From Desulfosediminicola ganghwensis (lineage in GTDB: Bacteria; Desulfobacterota; Desulfobulbia; Desulfobulbales; Desulfocapsaceae), in contig NZ_CP050699.1 in the NCBI RefSeq assembly GCF_005116675.2, forward strand, positions 2,069,001 through 2,133,000: a stretch of DNA of 64,000 nucleotides, given 5' to 3'. Shown here in pieces: positions 1 through 8,473 of the stretch. Positions within the stretch are counted from its first letter, which is position 1; each line of letters begins with the position of its first letter. Under the pieces are notes generated by a model. The model was given only the letters and a program-made list of their open reading frames with translations. It was not told where the DNA came from and did no database searches. The position numbers and the translations under genes are program-made.

Positions 1-108
1 GGCGAGTGAAACCTTTTCGAATTCGGCCAGGTACAGGATGGCGAGTAAAAGCGCCAGGGCGGCAGCAGCGAGTCGTAACCAATAGAGTCGGATAAGGTTG
101 ATATGCAT
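1..108 (-). CDS. N-terminus of a membrane-anchored protein (cut by window edge)
   Basis: Thirty-six codons read leftward from an ATG at 106-108 and run off the window without a stop. The peptide begins MHINLIRLYWLRL and continues into a hydrophobic stretch of about 17 residues rich in Ala and Leu (residues 13-30), then AEFEKVSLA. This looks like a single N-terminal membrane anchor or uncleaved signal, with the rest of the protein outside the window. There is no strong Shine-Dalgarno sequence before the ATG. The family cannot be named from 36 residues. It is divergent from the small RNA candidate that starts around 126. Confidence 0.6.
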   Translation of the reverse strand, partial: MHINLIRLYWLRLAAAALALLLAILYLAEFEKVSLA

Positions 109-113
109 AATTG

Positions 114-119
114 TATAAT
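114..119 (+). promoter_or_regulatory. Perfect TATAAT -10 element
   Basis: A consensus -10 hexamer lies in the divergent gap before the small RNA candidate. The hexamer 17 bp upstream (around 91-96) is a poor -35. It would place a transcription start near 126, pointing at the terminator that ends near 350. Confidence 0.45.
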
Positions 120-125
120 CTGTAT

Positions 126-350
126 GAGGATAGCAGGTTAAACCGTTCCTGGAGTGAATCCGGGCTACCTGTGGATCGTCTTTTACCGAGCGGATTATCC
201 TTACACAGACCACTGCATTGTTCAAGATGTAACTTGGAGCATCTGCAATTGCGTTAACTTAGAGTCGGCACCTGGACAGCAAGGCTGGTGTACAGTGAGA
301 AATACCGGGAAATGTCACCGGGGAGTAGAGTACCCCGGTGACATTTTTTT
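126..350 (+). ncRNA. Candidate small RNA, about 225 nt, unknown class
   Basis: A consensus -10 box at 114-119 and a very strong intrinsic terminator at 310-350 bracket a stretch with no convincing gene. The only open frame (154-381) runs through the terminator hairpin and resembles no protein. The size suits a 6S-like or regulatory RNA, but I could not pair the 5' and 3' ends into a clear 6S closing stem, so the class is left open. The alternative is a short leader or attenuated transcript. Confidence 0.4.
310..350 (+). terminator. Intrinsic terminator, 14-bp stem plus U tract
   Basis: Perfect inverted repeat of 14 bp, arms 310-323 and 333-346, with a 9-nt loop. The right arm runs directly into T's up to 350. 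The U tract is on the plus strand only, so it ends a rightward transcript. Confidence 0.85.
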
Positions 351-392
351 CATCTATCAGAAAACGATGGGTTCAGCATAAAGTTTCTGCCA

Positions 393-569
393 TCAGTCTT
401 CGTATCCTTTCCCTGCACAGGTAGGGCAGTTTTCCTCAGGAGTACAGCGAATATCGTCGGCCTCATCGCCCATCTGGCCTCCACGCCATTCTGAATCCGC
501 TTCACATACTCCCTCTATAACTTTTTTCCCCTGGCAGGTTGGGCATACTTTTCGTGTTTCTTCAGACAT
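393..569 (-). CDS. Small two-ribbon CxxCxGx zinc-finger protein, 58 aa
   Basis: A short frame starts at ATG 567-569 behind a strong AAAGGAG ribosome site 6 nt upstream and ends with TGA at 393-395. The protein has two DnaJ-like cysteine pairs: CPTCQGKK near residue 9 and CPTCAGKG near the C-terminus, with a further Cys at about 22 and 44 between them. Such CxxCxGxG modules bind zinc and often mediate protein or RNA contacts. No enzymatic domain fits in 58 residues. The good ribosome site and the motif repetition make it a likely real gene. Function unknown. Confidence 0.8.
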   Translation of the reverse strand: MSEETRKVCPTCQGKKVIEGVCEADSEWRGGQMGDEADDIRCTPEENCPTCAGKGYED

Positions 570-688
570 GATCTACTCCTTTAGGAAAATAGAGTTCATG
601 GATAATTACCATCTGTTTACGCTTATGGTAATTGCAACTCAATTGACTGCTTTGATTATGGAATCAGCGATCTGTTGAAATCTTCTGA

Positions 689-940
689 CTATTCCTCATC
701 GACAAAATAATCTTTCAACTTCTCAAGCAGAGACTCCGGGAGTTCCTGCCTGTACATAAACGCATCGGCTTCCTCGCCTGTGATCTGCTGCTTGATTTCC
801 AGCGGCAGCGCACGGAGTGCGGCAACACGTTCAGGATCAGGTTTCGTTTTTTTTATTTCAGGGCTCTTCACAACTTCTCTTCCTGGATAGCAATGTGACA
901 GGAATTGGATACTCTTCATCCGGATTATATTACCTGCCAC
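689..940 (-). CDS. Hypothetical protein, about 83 aa
   Basis: Small charged protein. The C-terminal half (EADAFMYRQELPESLLEKL) reads like a compact helical domain and ends in the acidic tail DYFVDEE. The longest frame starts at a GTG (938-940). An ATG seven codons in, beginning MKSIQFLSH, is the alternative start, and neither has a clear ribosome site. There are no membrane segments or cysteine clusters. I do not recognise the family. It lies between the zinc-ribbon gene and trmO on the same strand, with gaps that suggest separate transcription. Confidence 0.6.
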   Translation of the reverse strand: MAGNIIRMKSIQFLSHCYPGREVVKSPEIKKTKPDPERVAALRALPLEIKQQITGEEADAFMYRQELPESLLEKLKDYFVDEE

Positions 941-1071
941 TCTTTAAGTTTTCTTCCGGGCTCATCTTCTGTCAATGGTTAAAGATGACAATACATAGTA
1001 TTAATAACTATTATCATCGGAAAAGCCAGAAGAAAATTTATCGACGCAGTAAAAAATTGTAAGAGGATCGT

Positions 1072-1623
1072 TTAGATGAAGCGGTGGTCAGATTTTTTGC
1101 GAGCTACATCCTCTTCAGAATGGTTCATCCAGCCGCTTTCAGCATTTTCTACATGATCAAATGCAGGAATGTAGGGTTTGATGTCAATGAGGGGGGTGTT
1201 GTCTAAAATATCTACTCCGAGAATATTCAGAAAGTTATTCTGAACGGAAGTCATCTGTACCAGGGATAGTCCAAGGTGATTCGGGCGTAACGGTGAACGG
1301 GTTGAGTACACTCCACGTCGGACAGTATCCATAAAAGGGATCACGGAGAGTTCAGTTCGGGTTGCTTTATGGAACAGGTAAATCAGGTAAATGTGGCTGA
1401 AGCCTTCCAGGTCGGCAAGGCCACCGGCATATTCATTGAAAATTTCTACCCGTCCTTCTGTTTCGGCCGCACCCTTGGGCTGAATGGGCATATCGGCCAG
1501 ATTGGTGTATGGGGAGTGAATAGTGCCAATCGGCTTAATGGAAGAAAAATCTGAATTACTATCTGTTTTCATAGCCTTGATATTCCAATAGAAGTGATTC
1601 TGCTCCGTTGCTAACGCTGACAC
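1072..1623 (-). CDS. trmO: TsaA/TrmO-family tRNA adenosine methyltransferase
   Basis: Members use S-adenosylmethionine to N6-methylate the t6A37 base of tRNAs in the anticodon loop. The family core is visible: IKPIGTIHSPYTN near residue 30, the central DLEGFSHIYLIYLFH, and RSPLRPNHLGLSLV, which is the cofactor-proximal signature. At 183 aa it matches the short single-domain members; E. coli TrmO is about 235 aa with an extra C-terminal domain. The longest start is a GTG at 1623. An ATG at 1572 (MKTDSNSD) sits just before the conserved core and may be the true start. It lies downstream of the eno terminator, so it is probably transcribed separately. Confidence 0.85.
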   Translation of the reverse strand: MSALATEQNHFYWNIKAMKTDSNSDFSSIKPIGTIHSPYTNLADMPIQPKGAAETEGRVEIFNEYAGGLADLEGFSHIYLIYLFHKATRTELSVIPFMDTVRRGVYSTRSPLRPNHLGLSLVQMTSVQNNFLNILGVDILDNTPLIDIKPYIPAFDHVENAESGWMNHSEEDVARKKSDHRFI

Positions 1624-1692
1624 CGGAGTCGCCTGACAGAGGGAAAATCCGGTTTTCTCAAAAGAGATTCGGGATGCTCCTGGTAAGATAGC

Positions 1693-1721
1693 AAAAAGCC
1701 CGGTTCTTAACCGGGCTTTTT
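1693..1721 (-). terminator. Bidirectional intrinsic terminator after eno
   Basis: Inverted repeat AAAAAGCCCGGTT/AACCGGGCTTTTT with a 3-nt loop, giving T's on both strands. It follows the eno stop codon by about 20 nt on the minus strand. Confidence 0.9.
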
Positions 1722-1743
1722 GTATATATTGATGAAATATTTT

Positions 1744-3018
1744 CTATTTCCAGTAATACAGGGCACTGTCGCCCAACTCGTGTTCGATTTCCAGCAACCT
1801 GTTGTATTTAGCTATTCGCTCACTCCGACTGGCAGAACCGGTTTTCAGCTGGCCTCCATCCATGGCCACGGCAAAATCGGCCAGAAAGGTGTCTTCGGTT
1901 TCGCCGGAACGGTGTGAGATGAAGTAGCGCCAACCTGCGTCGCGGCACATGCGCACAGCCTCTATACTCTCAGTGACGGTACCAATCTGGTTCAGCTTGA
2001 TAAGAACGGAGTTTGCTGTCTTCTCCTCAATACCGCGGGCGATATATTTGGTGTTGGTGACAAAGATATCATCACCGACAATGTCGATTGAGTCACCCAC
2101 TGCGGCGGTGAAGTTCCTGAAACCTTCCCAGTCATGTTCAGCGAGCGGGTCTTCCCAGGTGACGATGGGGTACTTCTCAACCCATTTTATGGCAAGGGCG
2201 ACCAGTTCATCACGAGACATTTTACCGCCACCAGACCATTTCAGGTCATATTGGCTGGTCAGGTCGGGAGAAAAGGAACTTGCGGCGCTGTCCAGCGATA
2301 TGCTGATATCCTTTCCCGGAGTGTAGCCAGCTTCAACAATGGCCTCCATGATAGTGTCCATCACCGCGTCGTTGCTTTCCAGGTTGGGGGCAAAGCCACC
2401 CTCATCTCCCACACTGGTGGCCAGGCCTCTTGATTTTAGTATTTTTTTCAGCACATGGAAGGTTTCAGCCACATACCTCAACCCTTCACTGAAGCTTGGT
2501 GCGCCCAGTGGAGTTGCCATAAATTCCTGAAAGTCAACGCTGTTGTCAGCGTGCTCTCCACCATTGATAATATTCATGGCAGGCACGGGAATGCGTCTGG
2601 CGTTGGTACCACCCAGGTACTTATAAAGTGGCAGGCCGGTGACCATCGCTCCCGCCCGTGCAACTGCCATGGAAACTCCCAGAATAGCGTTGGCACCCAG
2701 TTTCGATTTATTCTCGGTGCCGTCCAGCTGCAGCATCAGATTGTCCACATCCGTCTGTCTGGTGGCGCACATACCGATAAGTTCGGGCGCGATAACGTCG
2801 TTGACATTGGCTACAGCTTTTAAAACACCTTTGCCGAGATAGCGGGTTTTGTCGCCGTCTCGCATCTCGATGGCTTCATTTTCACCGGTAGAGGCGCCAG
2901 ATGGTACCGAAGCGCTGGAAATGGTGCCGTCTTCAAGTTCTGTAAAGACGCGTACCGTGGGGTTGCCCCTGGAATCCAAAATCTCCATAGCCTGTACAGC
3001 TGTGATTTTATCGGCCAT
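1744..3018 (-). CDS. eno: Enolase
   Basis: Cytoplasmic glycolytic and gluconeogenic enzyme that interconverts 2-phosphoglycerate and phosphoenolpyruvate with Mg2+. The full family length (424 aa) is present. Visible landmarks: DSRGNPTV near the N-terminus, [10 protein letters not shown], the GGEHADN loop, [10 protein letters not shown], the metal ligand in [31 protein letters not shown], the catalytic lysine in VLIKLNQIG, the [11 protein letters not shown] signature and the C-terminal [11 protein letters not shown] strong TTAGGAGG ribosome site precedes the [12 protein letters not shown] replaces the more usual ALDCAASEF, a mild divergence. A terminator follows directly, so eno looks monocistronic. 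Confidence 0.98.
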   Translation of the reverse strand: MADKITAVQAMEILDSRGNPTVRVFTELEDGTISSASVPSGASTGENEAIEMRDGDKTRYLGKGVLKAVANVNDVIAPELIGMCATRQTDVDNLMLQLDGTENKSKLGANAILGVSMAVARAGAMVTGLPLYKYLGGTNARRIPVPAMNIINGGEHADNSVDFQEFMATPLGAPSFSEGLRYVAETFHVLKKILKSRGLATSVGDEGGFAPNLESNDAVMDTIMEAIVEAGYTPGKDISISLDSAASSFSPDLTSQYDLKWSGGGKMSRDELVALAIKWVEKYPIVTWEDPLAEHDWEGFRNFTAAVGDSIDIVGDDIFVTNTKYIARGIEEKTANSVLIKLNQIGTVTESIEAVRMCRDAGWRYFISHRSGETEDTFLADFAVAMDGGQLKTGSASRSERIAKYNRLLEIEHELGDSALYYWK

Positions 3019-3357
3019 AATATGTTCCTCCTAAACATGAGTGCCTGGTTAATTAACCCTTGGATGCACAAGATTTACGGGTTACGCATCTGACTCGCAA
3101 TTTCCATTCAGATTCGAATTTCAGGACGATCTTAAAATCAAATGCCGCTTTCGTATTTTGGCAAAATAGTCATGAGAAATGCGAGCGAAAGATTCGAGGT
3201 TTGGTGAAACAGATATACTATAACACACATGTGGGGTCGTACCGGAAATATTAACGGACGGCGTCCAGTGAAGCGCGGAAGAGAGTCAAAAACGATATCC
3301 AGGGTATTGCCGTAAAGCCAGGACGAACAAGAGATATCGGTTACCGGAGGTGTTGGA
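3019..3357. other. Intergenic, 339 bp, no gene seen
   Basis: Separates eno from the pyruvyltransferase gene upstream on the same strand. It should hold the eno promoter, but I could not pick a convincing -35/-10 pair. The short frames here lack ribosome sites and protein-like composition. Confidence 0.5.
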
Positions 3358-4530
3358 CTATCCCAGCAGCTCATCGACAAGATGAACAGCTTTACGTGCT
3401 TTTTCTTTTTCGATACTGGTTATGGGGATGAGTTCCTCTCTGCGCCTGTTACGGTTACGCCAACTGTCGATGACTTTTTGGGTAATGTAATCCACGTTCA
3501 AATCTTCAAACTCTATCATCCAGTCATCCTGGCCGATACTGCGCATAAAACCTGCATTTTTAGGGTATGAGTTGATCGAGATCATAGGCGTATTAACCGC
3601 GGCACAAAAGATCAGCGAGTGGGTCCTCAGGCCAATATGGGTGTCTACACCCCGAAGGATGCCGACGATATCGTTGCAGGTGTATTTCCTGTTGGAGATC
3701 ATCCGAACTTTATACGCGTTTTGGATGTATTGCCGGACTTCTGAGGTGATCTTTTCATCCATCACCTGGGTTACGGTCAAAAGAATATCCACCCCAAGTT
3801 CCTCAACCACATTGTCGATGGCGGCAGCCATGATCCGGCAAAATTGTTCGCGGGTCAGCTTTCCGGTGTTACTCCAGTTATCTATATATGAATTGACGTT
3901 AAAGCTGATAGTGCCGGCGCTGTCGGAGGCAAAAAGGTTTTCATCGGCAAAGATCTTTTGCAGCCGCTCATCGGGTGAGGGCAGGGTGTTGATTGCTGCA
4001 TCGGCCAGCAGGTGGATATGCGGTGATCGGAGCTGCAACTTTTCAAAAAGTTCTTTGGTCGAGCTGTCCCTGAGGGTAACGAGCTTTGTGGCGTCGAGAA
4101 CTGTCTGCATAAGTTCCCGGCCTTTTTCGGTCTCGATCGGCCCGACACTGGCGTTATAAAAGACGATGGGAATATTCTTCTTCTTGCAGGTCGGTGCCAT
4201 CAAGGCAACGCTGAAAAGGGTGTTTACCAGAGGGTTGTAGAGCTTTCGGTCAAACAGGGCATTATCGGTAATCATTACCATGTCGGTACTGGACATGGAA
4301 CGATAGGTGGCCAGGCCAAAGGCTTTCAGGGAGAAATGCCAGGGCATCATCCCCATGGGCTTTACATTGTAGTGACCGTAATGGGTAGTGACAAAGCTTG
4401 GTTTAAGAGTGGGGATCAGAAACTGTACATCAGAGCGGACTTGGGCAAAGTCATGAAGGATGTTTGCCAGTATGGCGATATCGCCGGCATTGCGTCCGGA
4501 AAAGCTGCCTATCAGCGTAATTTTTTTCAT
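3358..4530 (-). CDS. Polysaccharide pyruvyl transferase family protein
   Basis: Family members (CsaB/WcaK/AmsJ type) transfer pyruvate from phosphoenolpyruvate to sugar hydroxyls as 4,6-ketals during capsule or cell-wall glycan assembly. At 390 aa it has the expected length, with the N-terminal GSFSGRNAGDIAIL turn, a central NASVGPIET, LVTLRDSSTKELFE near residue 155, and the late GVDTHIGLRTHSLIFCAAV segment that corresponds to the family's conserved HxxR...H active-site region. It is the last gene of a minus-strand run with a sugar epimerase, a GT4 and a GlpD-like dehydrogenase, which supports a role in surface glycan decoration. The acceptor is unknown. Confidence 0.8.
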   Translation of the reverse strand: MKKITLIGSFSGRNAGDIAILANILHDFAQVRSDVQFLIPTLKPSFVTTHYGHYNVKPMGMMPWHFSLKAFGLATYRSMSSTDMVMITDNALFDRKLYNPLVNTLFSVALMAPTCKKKNIPIVFYNASVGPIETEKGRELMQTVLDATKLVTLRDSSTKELFEKLQLRSPHIHLLADAAINTLPSPDERLQKIFADENLFASDSAGTISFNVNSYIDNWSNTGKLTREQFCRIMAAAIDNVVEELGVDILLTVTQVMDEKITSEVRQYIQNAYKVRMISNRKYTCNDIVGILRGVDTHIGLRTHSLIFCAAVNTPMISINSYPKNAGFMRSIGQDDWMIEFEDLNVDYITQKVIDSWRNRNRRREELIPITSIEKEKARKAVHLVDELLG

Positions 4531-4587
4531 GGGGTACCTGTATCTGGATTAGTCGGTTGCGGTCTCTGATTTCACACTGGCGTACTC

Positions 4588-5568
4588 CTACAGCAGGTTG
4601 TGTTCACGGTACCACCCAGCAGTTCGGGCGAGCCCCCGTGTGTAATCGAATTGCGGGTTATAACCAAGCAGGCGCCGTGATTTCTCGATGGAAAATGAGC
4701 GTGATTTGGTAAAAAAATCGATTCTGCGCCTATAAATCGGGGGTTCTATCCCAAGCGGTATACATATTTTTTCACACAGGGTTCCCGCGACCTGGAAGGG
4801 TTTGACGGGCAGATGCACCTTGCGGCTTGGTTTGCTGAGAATGAAGGAGATCTTGTCGAGAATATCGTTGAGCCGCAGGTTTTCAGGCCCTGCACCGAGA
4901 AAAACCTCGCCGACAGCTTCTTCCTTTTGTCCGGCCAGGATGAAAATATCAGCGAGATCTTCTACATAGACCATGTTGTAGAAGACGTTGCCATCTCCGA
5001 GTACTGGTGTGATGCTTTTCGAGGCGAGCTTGAAGAGTTTCAGAAGCCGCATATCACCTGCACCGTAAATTGCGCCCGGCCGGATTACTGATACGGGGAA
5101 GCCGGTTTTACGATGATACTCGAGAACCTTTTTCTCGGCGGCAAGTTTGGTAATCTGATAGATGTCGCCGGGTGAGAAGCGGTAGGTCTCATCAGCCGGC
5201 GGCTCTTCGATGTCGCCATGTACGCCGACGGTGGAGCAGTGTACAAAACGTTTCGCTCCAGCCAGGTGAGCGAGTTGCAGCAGGTTCTCGCTGGCTTTAA
5301 CGTTGACATCCCAATACTCCTGATCCGGTACTCCTGCCTGACGATAGATGGCCGCAATATGAAAAACGACCTCGATATCCTGGACTGCCCGCTCCAGCTG
5401 TTCACGCTGGGTAAGTTCGCTTTCAATAACTTCAAATTTGCCTGCACTGGGGGAGCTTATCCGATTGCGATCACGGACCAGTACGCGCACATGGTGTCCT
5501 TGCTGGTAGAGTTTTTCGGCCAGTATGCCTCCGGTAAATCCCGTCGCTCCTGTTACGAGTGCTCTCAT
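4588..5568 (-). CDS. NAD-dependent sugar epimerase/dehydratase (HpnA-like extended SDR)
   Basis: Extended short-chain dehydrogenase acting on nucleotide sugars or related substrates. The Rossmann motif TGATGFTGG is at residues 6-14. The catalytic Ser lies in CSTVGVHGD, and the Tyr/Lys pair in YQITK. VRPGAIYGAGD, typical of the family, follows. I chose the ATG at 5568 (MRALVTGATG) because GGAGT sits 6 nt upstream. An earlier ATG at 5613 adds 15 non-conserved residues. The closest architecture I recognise is the hopanoid-associated sugar epimerase HpnA, but no hopanoid genes are nearby. Here it sits between a GT4 and a pyruvyltransferase, so a glycan role is more likely. Confidence 0.85.
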   Translation of the reverse strand: MRALVTGATGFTGGILAEKLYQQGHHVRVLVRDRNRISSPSAGKFEVIESELTQREQLERAVQDIEVVFHIAAIYRQAGVPDQEYWDVNVKASENLLQLAHLAGAKRFVHCSTVGVHGDIEEPPADETYRFSPGDIYQITKLAAEKKVLEYHRKTGFPVSVIRPGAIYGAGDMRLLKLFKLASKSITPVLGDGNVFYNMVYVEDLADIFILAGQKEEAVGEVFLGAGPENLRLNDILDKISFILSKPSRKVHLPVKPFQVAGTLCEKICIPLGIEPPIYRRRIDFFTKSRSFSIEKSRRLLGYNPQFDYTRGLARTAGWYREHNLL

Positions 5569-5630
5569 GGATACTCCATGGTGATATGATACCGTCCGCT
5601 TCGCATTCCCCATATAGAGGGGAGATTTTT

Positions 5631-6803
5631 TCAGGCGGTAGTTATTGTGTGTTCGATTCGGGCATAAAACGATTTCAGCTTCCTGTTAAACGCTGTACGG
5701 GTGTACTCTTCGCTCACCCGTTGCTTTGCCCGTGTGGCCAGCCGGGAACCGAGCTCGCGGTCGTTGACCAAGCGCATGATACCTGCGGCCATCTCCGTGT
5801 CGGTTGGTGCTACCAGCATGCTGATGGAATCGTCGAGTACCTGGGTGTGGGTTTCAAGGCGGGTGGCCACCACAGGTTTTCCGGAATCGAGATACGAGTA
5901 GATTTTCATCGGGGTGTTATAACCCTTGCATCGTGGTGAGACGACGATATGGGCCTGGTCGAGATAGTAGGCGAGATCTTCCACCGGTTTGGGGCCGGTG
6001 AAGATGACTCCGCTGTCAACTCCAAGAAGTGTCGCCTTGTGTTTGTAATGGCTGATGTCGTTTTTGTTGCCGCCAATGACGACCAGTTTCAGCCGGTTGT
6101 TTTCGAGATAACAAAGGGAGAACGCTTCGAGTAAGAGGTCTATCCCCTGGTACTTTTCCAGATTGCCAACATACATCAGCACGATATTGTCCTGCTTGAG
6201 CCGGAGGAGTGTTTTTTTCTTCCGGTGATTATCAAGCTCTCCCGGCAGCAGGGTGATATCCTCCAGGCACTGTATTATTGGCCCAGAGCTGTAGGATCTG
6301 GCTAACTTTTCAAGATACGGGCAGACTGGCAGTACGCCGGTACTGTTTGCAACGGCCCGTCGTTCGAGTGTTCTGAAAACCGGCAGCAGTGGGGTAAGTA
6401 TGGAAGACTTTTCACAGAGCTGCTGGGGTAGGGATGAGTCCATGTCGTAGACGTATGGGATCTTGAATTTTTTCTGTAATCTGCGTGCCATGAAAACAGC
6501 CTCTTCCCCGGCGTGGATCAGGTCAAAACTTTCAGAACTGAGTAGTCTTCTGGCCATTTTCATCATGGCCAGGTCAAGTGCGAGCTTTTTCCAGGAGAAA
6601 CCCGGGCGTACTCCGGCAGTGAAGGCTACTTTTTTTACCCGTAGCAATCGACATCCGGGGATCACTACCGGTTCTCCTTCCGGGTAGACCAGTGCAGTGA
6701 GTTCATGGCCATCTGCCGCCAGGCATTCAAGGAGCATGCGCAGGGCAATGGGGGTACCCCTGTTCTGGTAAAAAGGATGGGGGGCGAGCACCAGGATTTT
6801 CAT
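5631..6803 (-). CDS. GT4-type glycosyltransferase
   Basis: GT-B fold glycosyltransferase of 390 aa. The N-terminal acceptor domain begins MKILVLAPHPFYQNRGTP. The linker YVGNLEKYQGIDLLLEAF opens the nucleotide-sugar domain, and FTGPKPVEDLAYYLDQA and MKIYSYLDSGKPVVAT follow. In the last motif the family's usual Glu before the Tyr is replaced by Ser (YSY), so donor chemistry or activity could differ. It starts with ATGA overlapping the stop of the GlpD-like gene, so the two are translationally coupled. It probably builds a surface glycan or glycolipid on the cytoplasmic face of the membrane. Confidence 0.9.
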   Translation of the reverse strand: MKILVLAPHPFYQNRGTPIALRMLLECLAADGHELTALVYPEGEPVVIPGCRLLRVKKVAFTAGVRPGFSWKKLALDLAMMKMARRLLSSESFDLIHAGEEAVFMARRLQKKFKIPYVYDMDSSLPQQLCEKSSILTPLLPVFRTLERRAVANSTGVLPVCPYLEKLARSYSSGPIIQCLEDITLLPGELDNHRKKKTLLRLKQDNIVLMYVGNLEKYQGIDLLLEAFSLCYLENNRLKLVVIGGNKNDISHYKHKATLLGVDSGVIFTGPKPVEDLAYYLDQAHIVVSPRCKGYNTPMKIYSYLDSGKPVVATRLETHTQVLDDSISMLVAPTDTEMAAGIMRLVNDRELGSRLATRAKQRVSEEYTRTAFNRKLKSFYARIEHTITTA

Positions 6804-8458
6804 TGCTCCCTCCCGGACCGGTTCTGGTAGTAGGAGTAGAGTTGTTCCACTTCAAGAGCTTGTCTGTTTTCGTTCCAGTCGAGTTCATCGGCCATGAGCG
6901 TGGCAATCTTTTCAAGCGCCTGAAGGGAAGGGCAGCCTCCGTTGCCGCAATCTGTCCTGCGGAGCACAACATCGCTCAATTTCATGGCCATCTCTTCCCG
7001 AATGGAGTACAGCACCTCAGCTTTCAGGAGTGGTACACCCTCGTTTACCGGCTCTGCGGTATTTGCCTCCTTTTTCATGATATCCAGCAGGGAGGAACTG
7101 TAGCTGCCGTAACTGTTTTGAATGCGGGGATAGTCGTTCAGAAATTGCTGAATATCCTGCCCGGTGGGAACGTCTGCAGTAGAACTGCCAACCCCTTTGG
7201 TAAGATGAGAGTTCGGAATGATAGCTTTTTTCCGCAGCAGTTTTTCCACCTGCAGGGCAATTGCAGGAGCTGTGGTGTATTTGACGCCTTCGACGGTAAG
7301 TAACCCCTCAAGTCCTTCGAGTGCCTGGTGGTCAATGATTTTAGGCTTTTTGAGTAGCTGGGGGGTACTGTTGCGGGAGCTGTTCACGGGCTTATGGGCG
7401 GGGATCAGACCGGCGTGACTGTGAATAACGTTGTTCCGGCTGAGTGCTGCACCGGGATAGATGGCGTTGACTTCGCTGATAATCTCTTCGATTTCCCAGT
7501 CTTCAATCTTCAATTCATCACATCGGCCGCTGTAATATGAGTAGCTGGTACCGATGATGGTACAATTCTTCCAGGGGACGAAAAAATAGAGACGGTTGGA
7601 GCGCTTTACCTTGCTGTCCCTGTCCTTTACTTCGTCGTTGGATTCAAGACCGACGCCATGACCGGCAAAGAGCTGTTTGTCGACGACGATGTTGACAGCC
7701 TTGGCAAGGTCTTCTGTGGTGCTGGCCTGATGCGACTCCCTGCGTATTTCGTCAATCCAGGGGCCTGCCGCATTAATCACCATCCGGCCCCTGATCATGA
7801 AGGTCCTGCCGCTCAGCCTGTCTGTAACTTCTGTCCCTGAAATGCGGTTTTTGGTGCGAGCGAGCTTACGAACTTTCACGTAATTTGCGGCCACTCCACC
7901 GGTAGCGCATCCCGCTTTGACAAAGCTGAGGCACATACGCTCGGTGTTAACGATCAGGTCATCGTACCAGAGGGCTCCGCCGGTGATTTCATCGGTGTTG
8001 AGTTGGGGGACAATTTTGAGGAATTGCTCCCTGTTCAAAAGGGTACCCCGGCCTGCCTGATTTCTTTCCGGTGCGTGATCGTTTCTGTCCCAGCTGAGAA
8101 AGTCAAAAATTTTCAATGCGGCGGCCATTACAGACTTGCCCTTGATGCCGTTGCCGCTGGTTGGAATAACACAGGGCAGCGGTTGAACAAGGTGGGGGGC
8201 AACTTTCATGAAAACCTTCCTGGAATAGACCGAATCACGTATACGCCTGATGTTGAGGTGTTGCAGATATCGCAGACCCCCATGCAGAATTTTTAAGCTG
8301 TTGGCCGATGTCCCGGCGCCAAAGTCGTCTTTTTCCACCAGTGCCACCCGGATGCCGGTTTCCGCCAGCTGCCGGAAGAGCACGCTTCCGTGGATGCCGC
8401 CGCCGATGATCACCACGTGGAAATCATTGTTTGCCAGGTAGTCGATATCTCTTCGCAT
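6800..8458 (-). CDS. FAD-dependent glycerol-3-phosphate dehydrogenase-like protein
   Basis: GlpD-type flavoprotein that oxidises glycerol-3-phosphate to dihydroxyacetone phosphate and passes electrons to the membrane quinone pool. The FAD dinucleotide motif VVIIGGGIHGS is at residues 15-25, followed by VALVEKDDFGAGTS and the LHGGLRYLQ substrate/FAD signature. GRMVINAAGPWIDEI and TVEGVKYTTAPAIA come later. At 552 aa the length is normal. It lies inside a glycan cluster and overlaps the GT4 gene by 4 nt, so it may serve glycerol-phosphate turnover in polymer assembly and not general glycerol use. No glpK or glpF is nearby. Confidence 0.85.
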   Translation of the reverse strand: MRRDIDYLANNDFHVVIIGGGIHGSVLFRQLAETGIRVALVEKDDFGAGTSANSLKILHGGLRYLQHLNIRRIRDSVYSRKVFMKVAPHLVQPLPCVIPTSGNGIKGKSVMAAALKIFDFLSWDRNDHAPERNQAGRGTLLNREQFLKIVPQLNTDEITGGALWYDDLIVNTERMCLSFVKAGCATGGVAANYVKVRKLARTKNRISGTEVTDRLSGRTFMIRGRMVINAAGPWIDEIRRESHQASTTEDLAKAVNIVVDKQLFAGHGVGLESNDEVKDRDSKVKRSNRLYFFVPWKNCTIIGTSYSYYSGRCDELKIEDWEIEEIISEVNAIYPGAALSRNNVIHSHAGLIPAHKPVNSSRNSTPQLLKKPKIIDHQALEGLEGLLTVEGVKYTTAPAIALQVEKLLRKKAIIPNSHLTKGVGSSTADVPTGQDIQQFLNDYPRIQNSYGSYSSSLLDIMKKEANTAEPVNEGVPLLKAEVLYSIREEMAMKLSDVVLRRTDCGNGGCPSLQALEKIATLMADELDWNENRQALEVEQLYSYYQNRSGREQ

Positions 8459-8473
8459 AGTGTGGCTGCTTCC

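Noticed and set aside
154-381. 75-aa plus-strand frame
   Set aside because: It runs through a strong terminator hairpin, lacks a ribosome site and resembles no protein. The region fits a small RNA better.
3138-3380. 80-aa minus-strand frame before eno
   Set aside because: No ribosome site, no family resemblance, and overlaps the end of the pyruvyltransferase gene.
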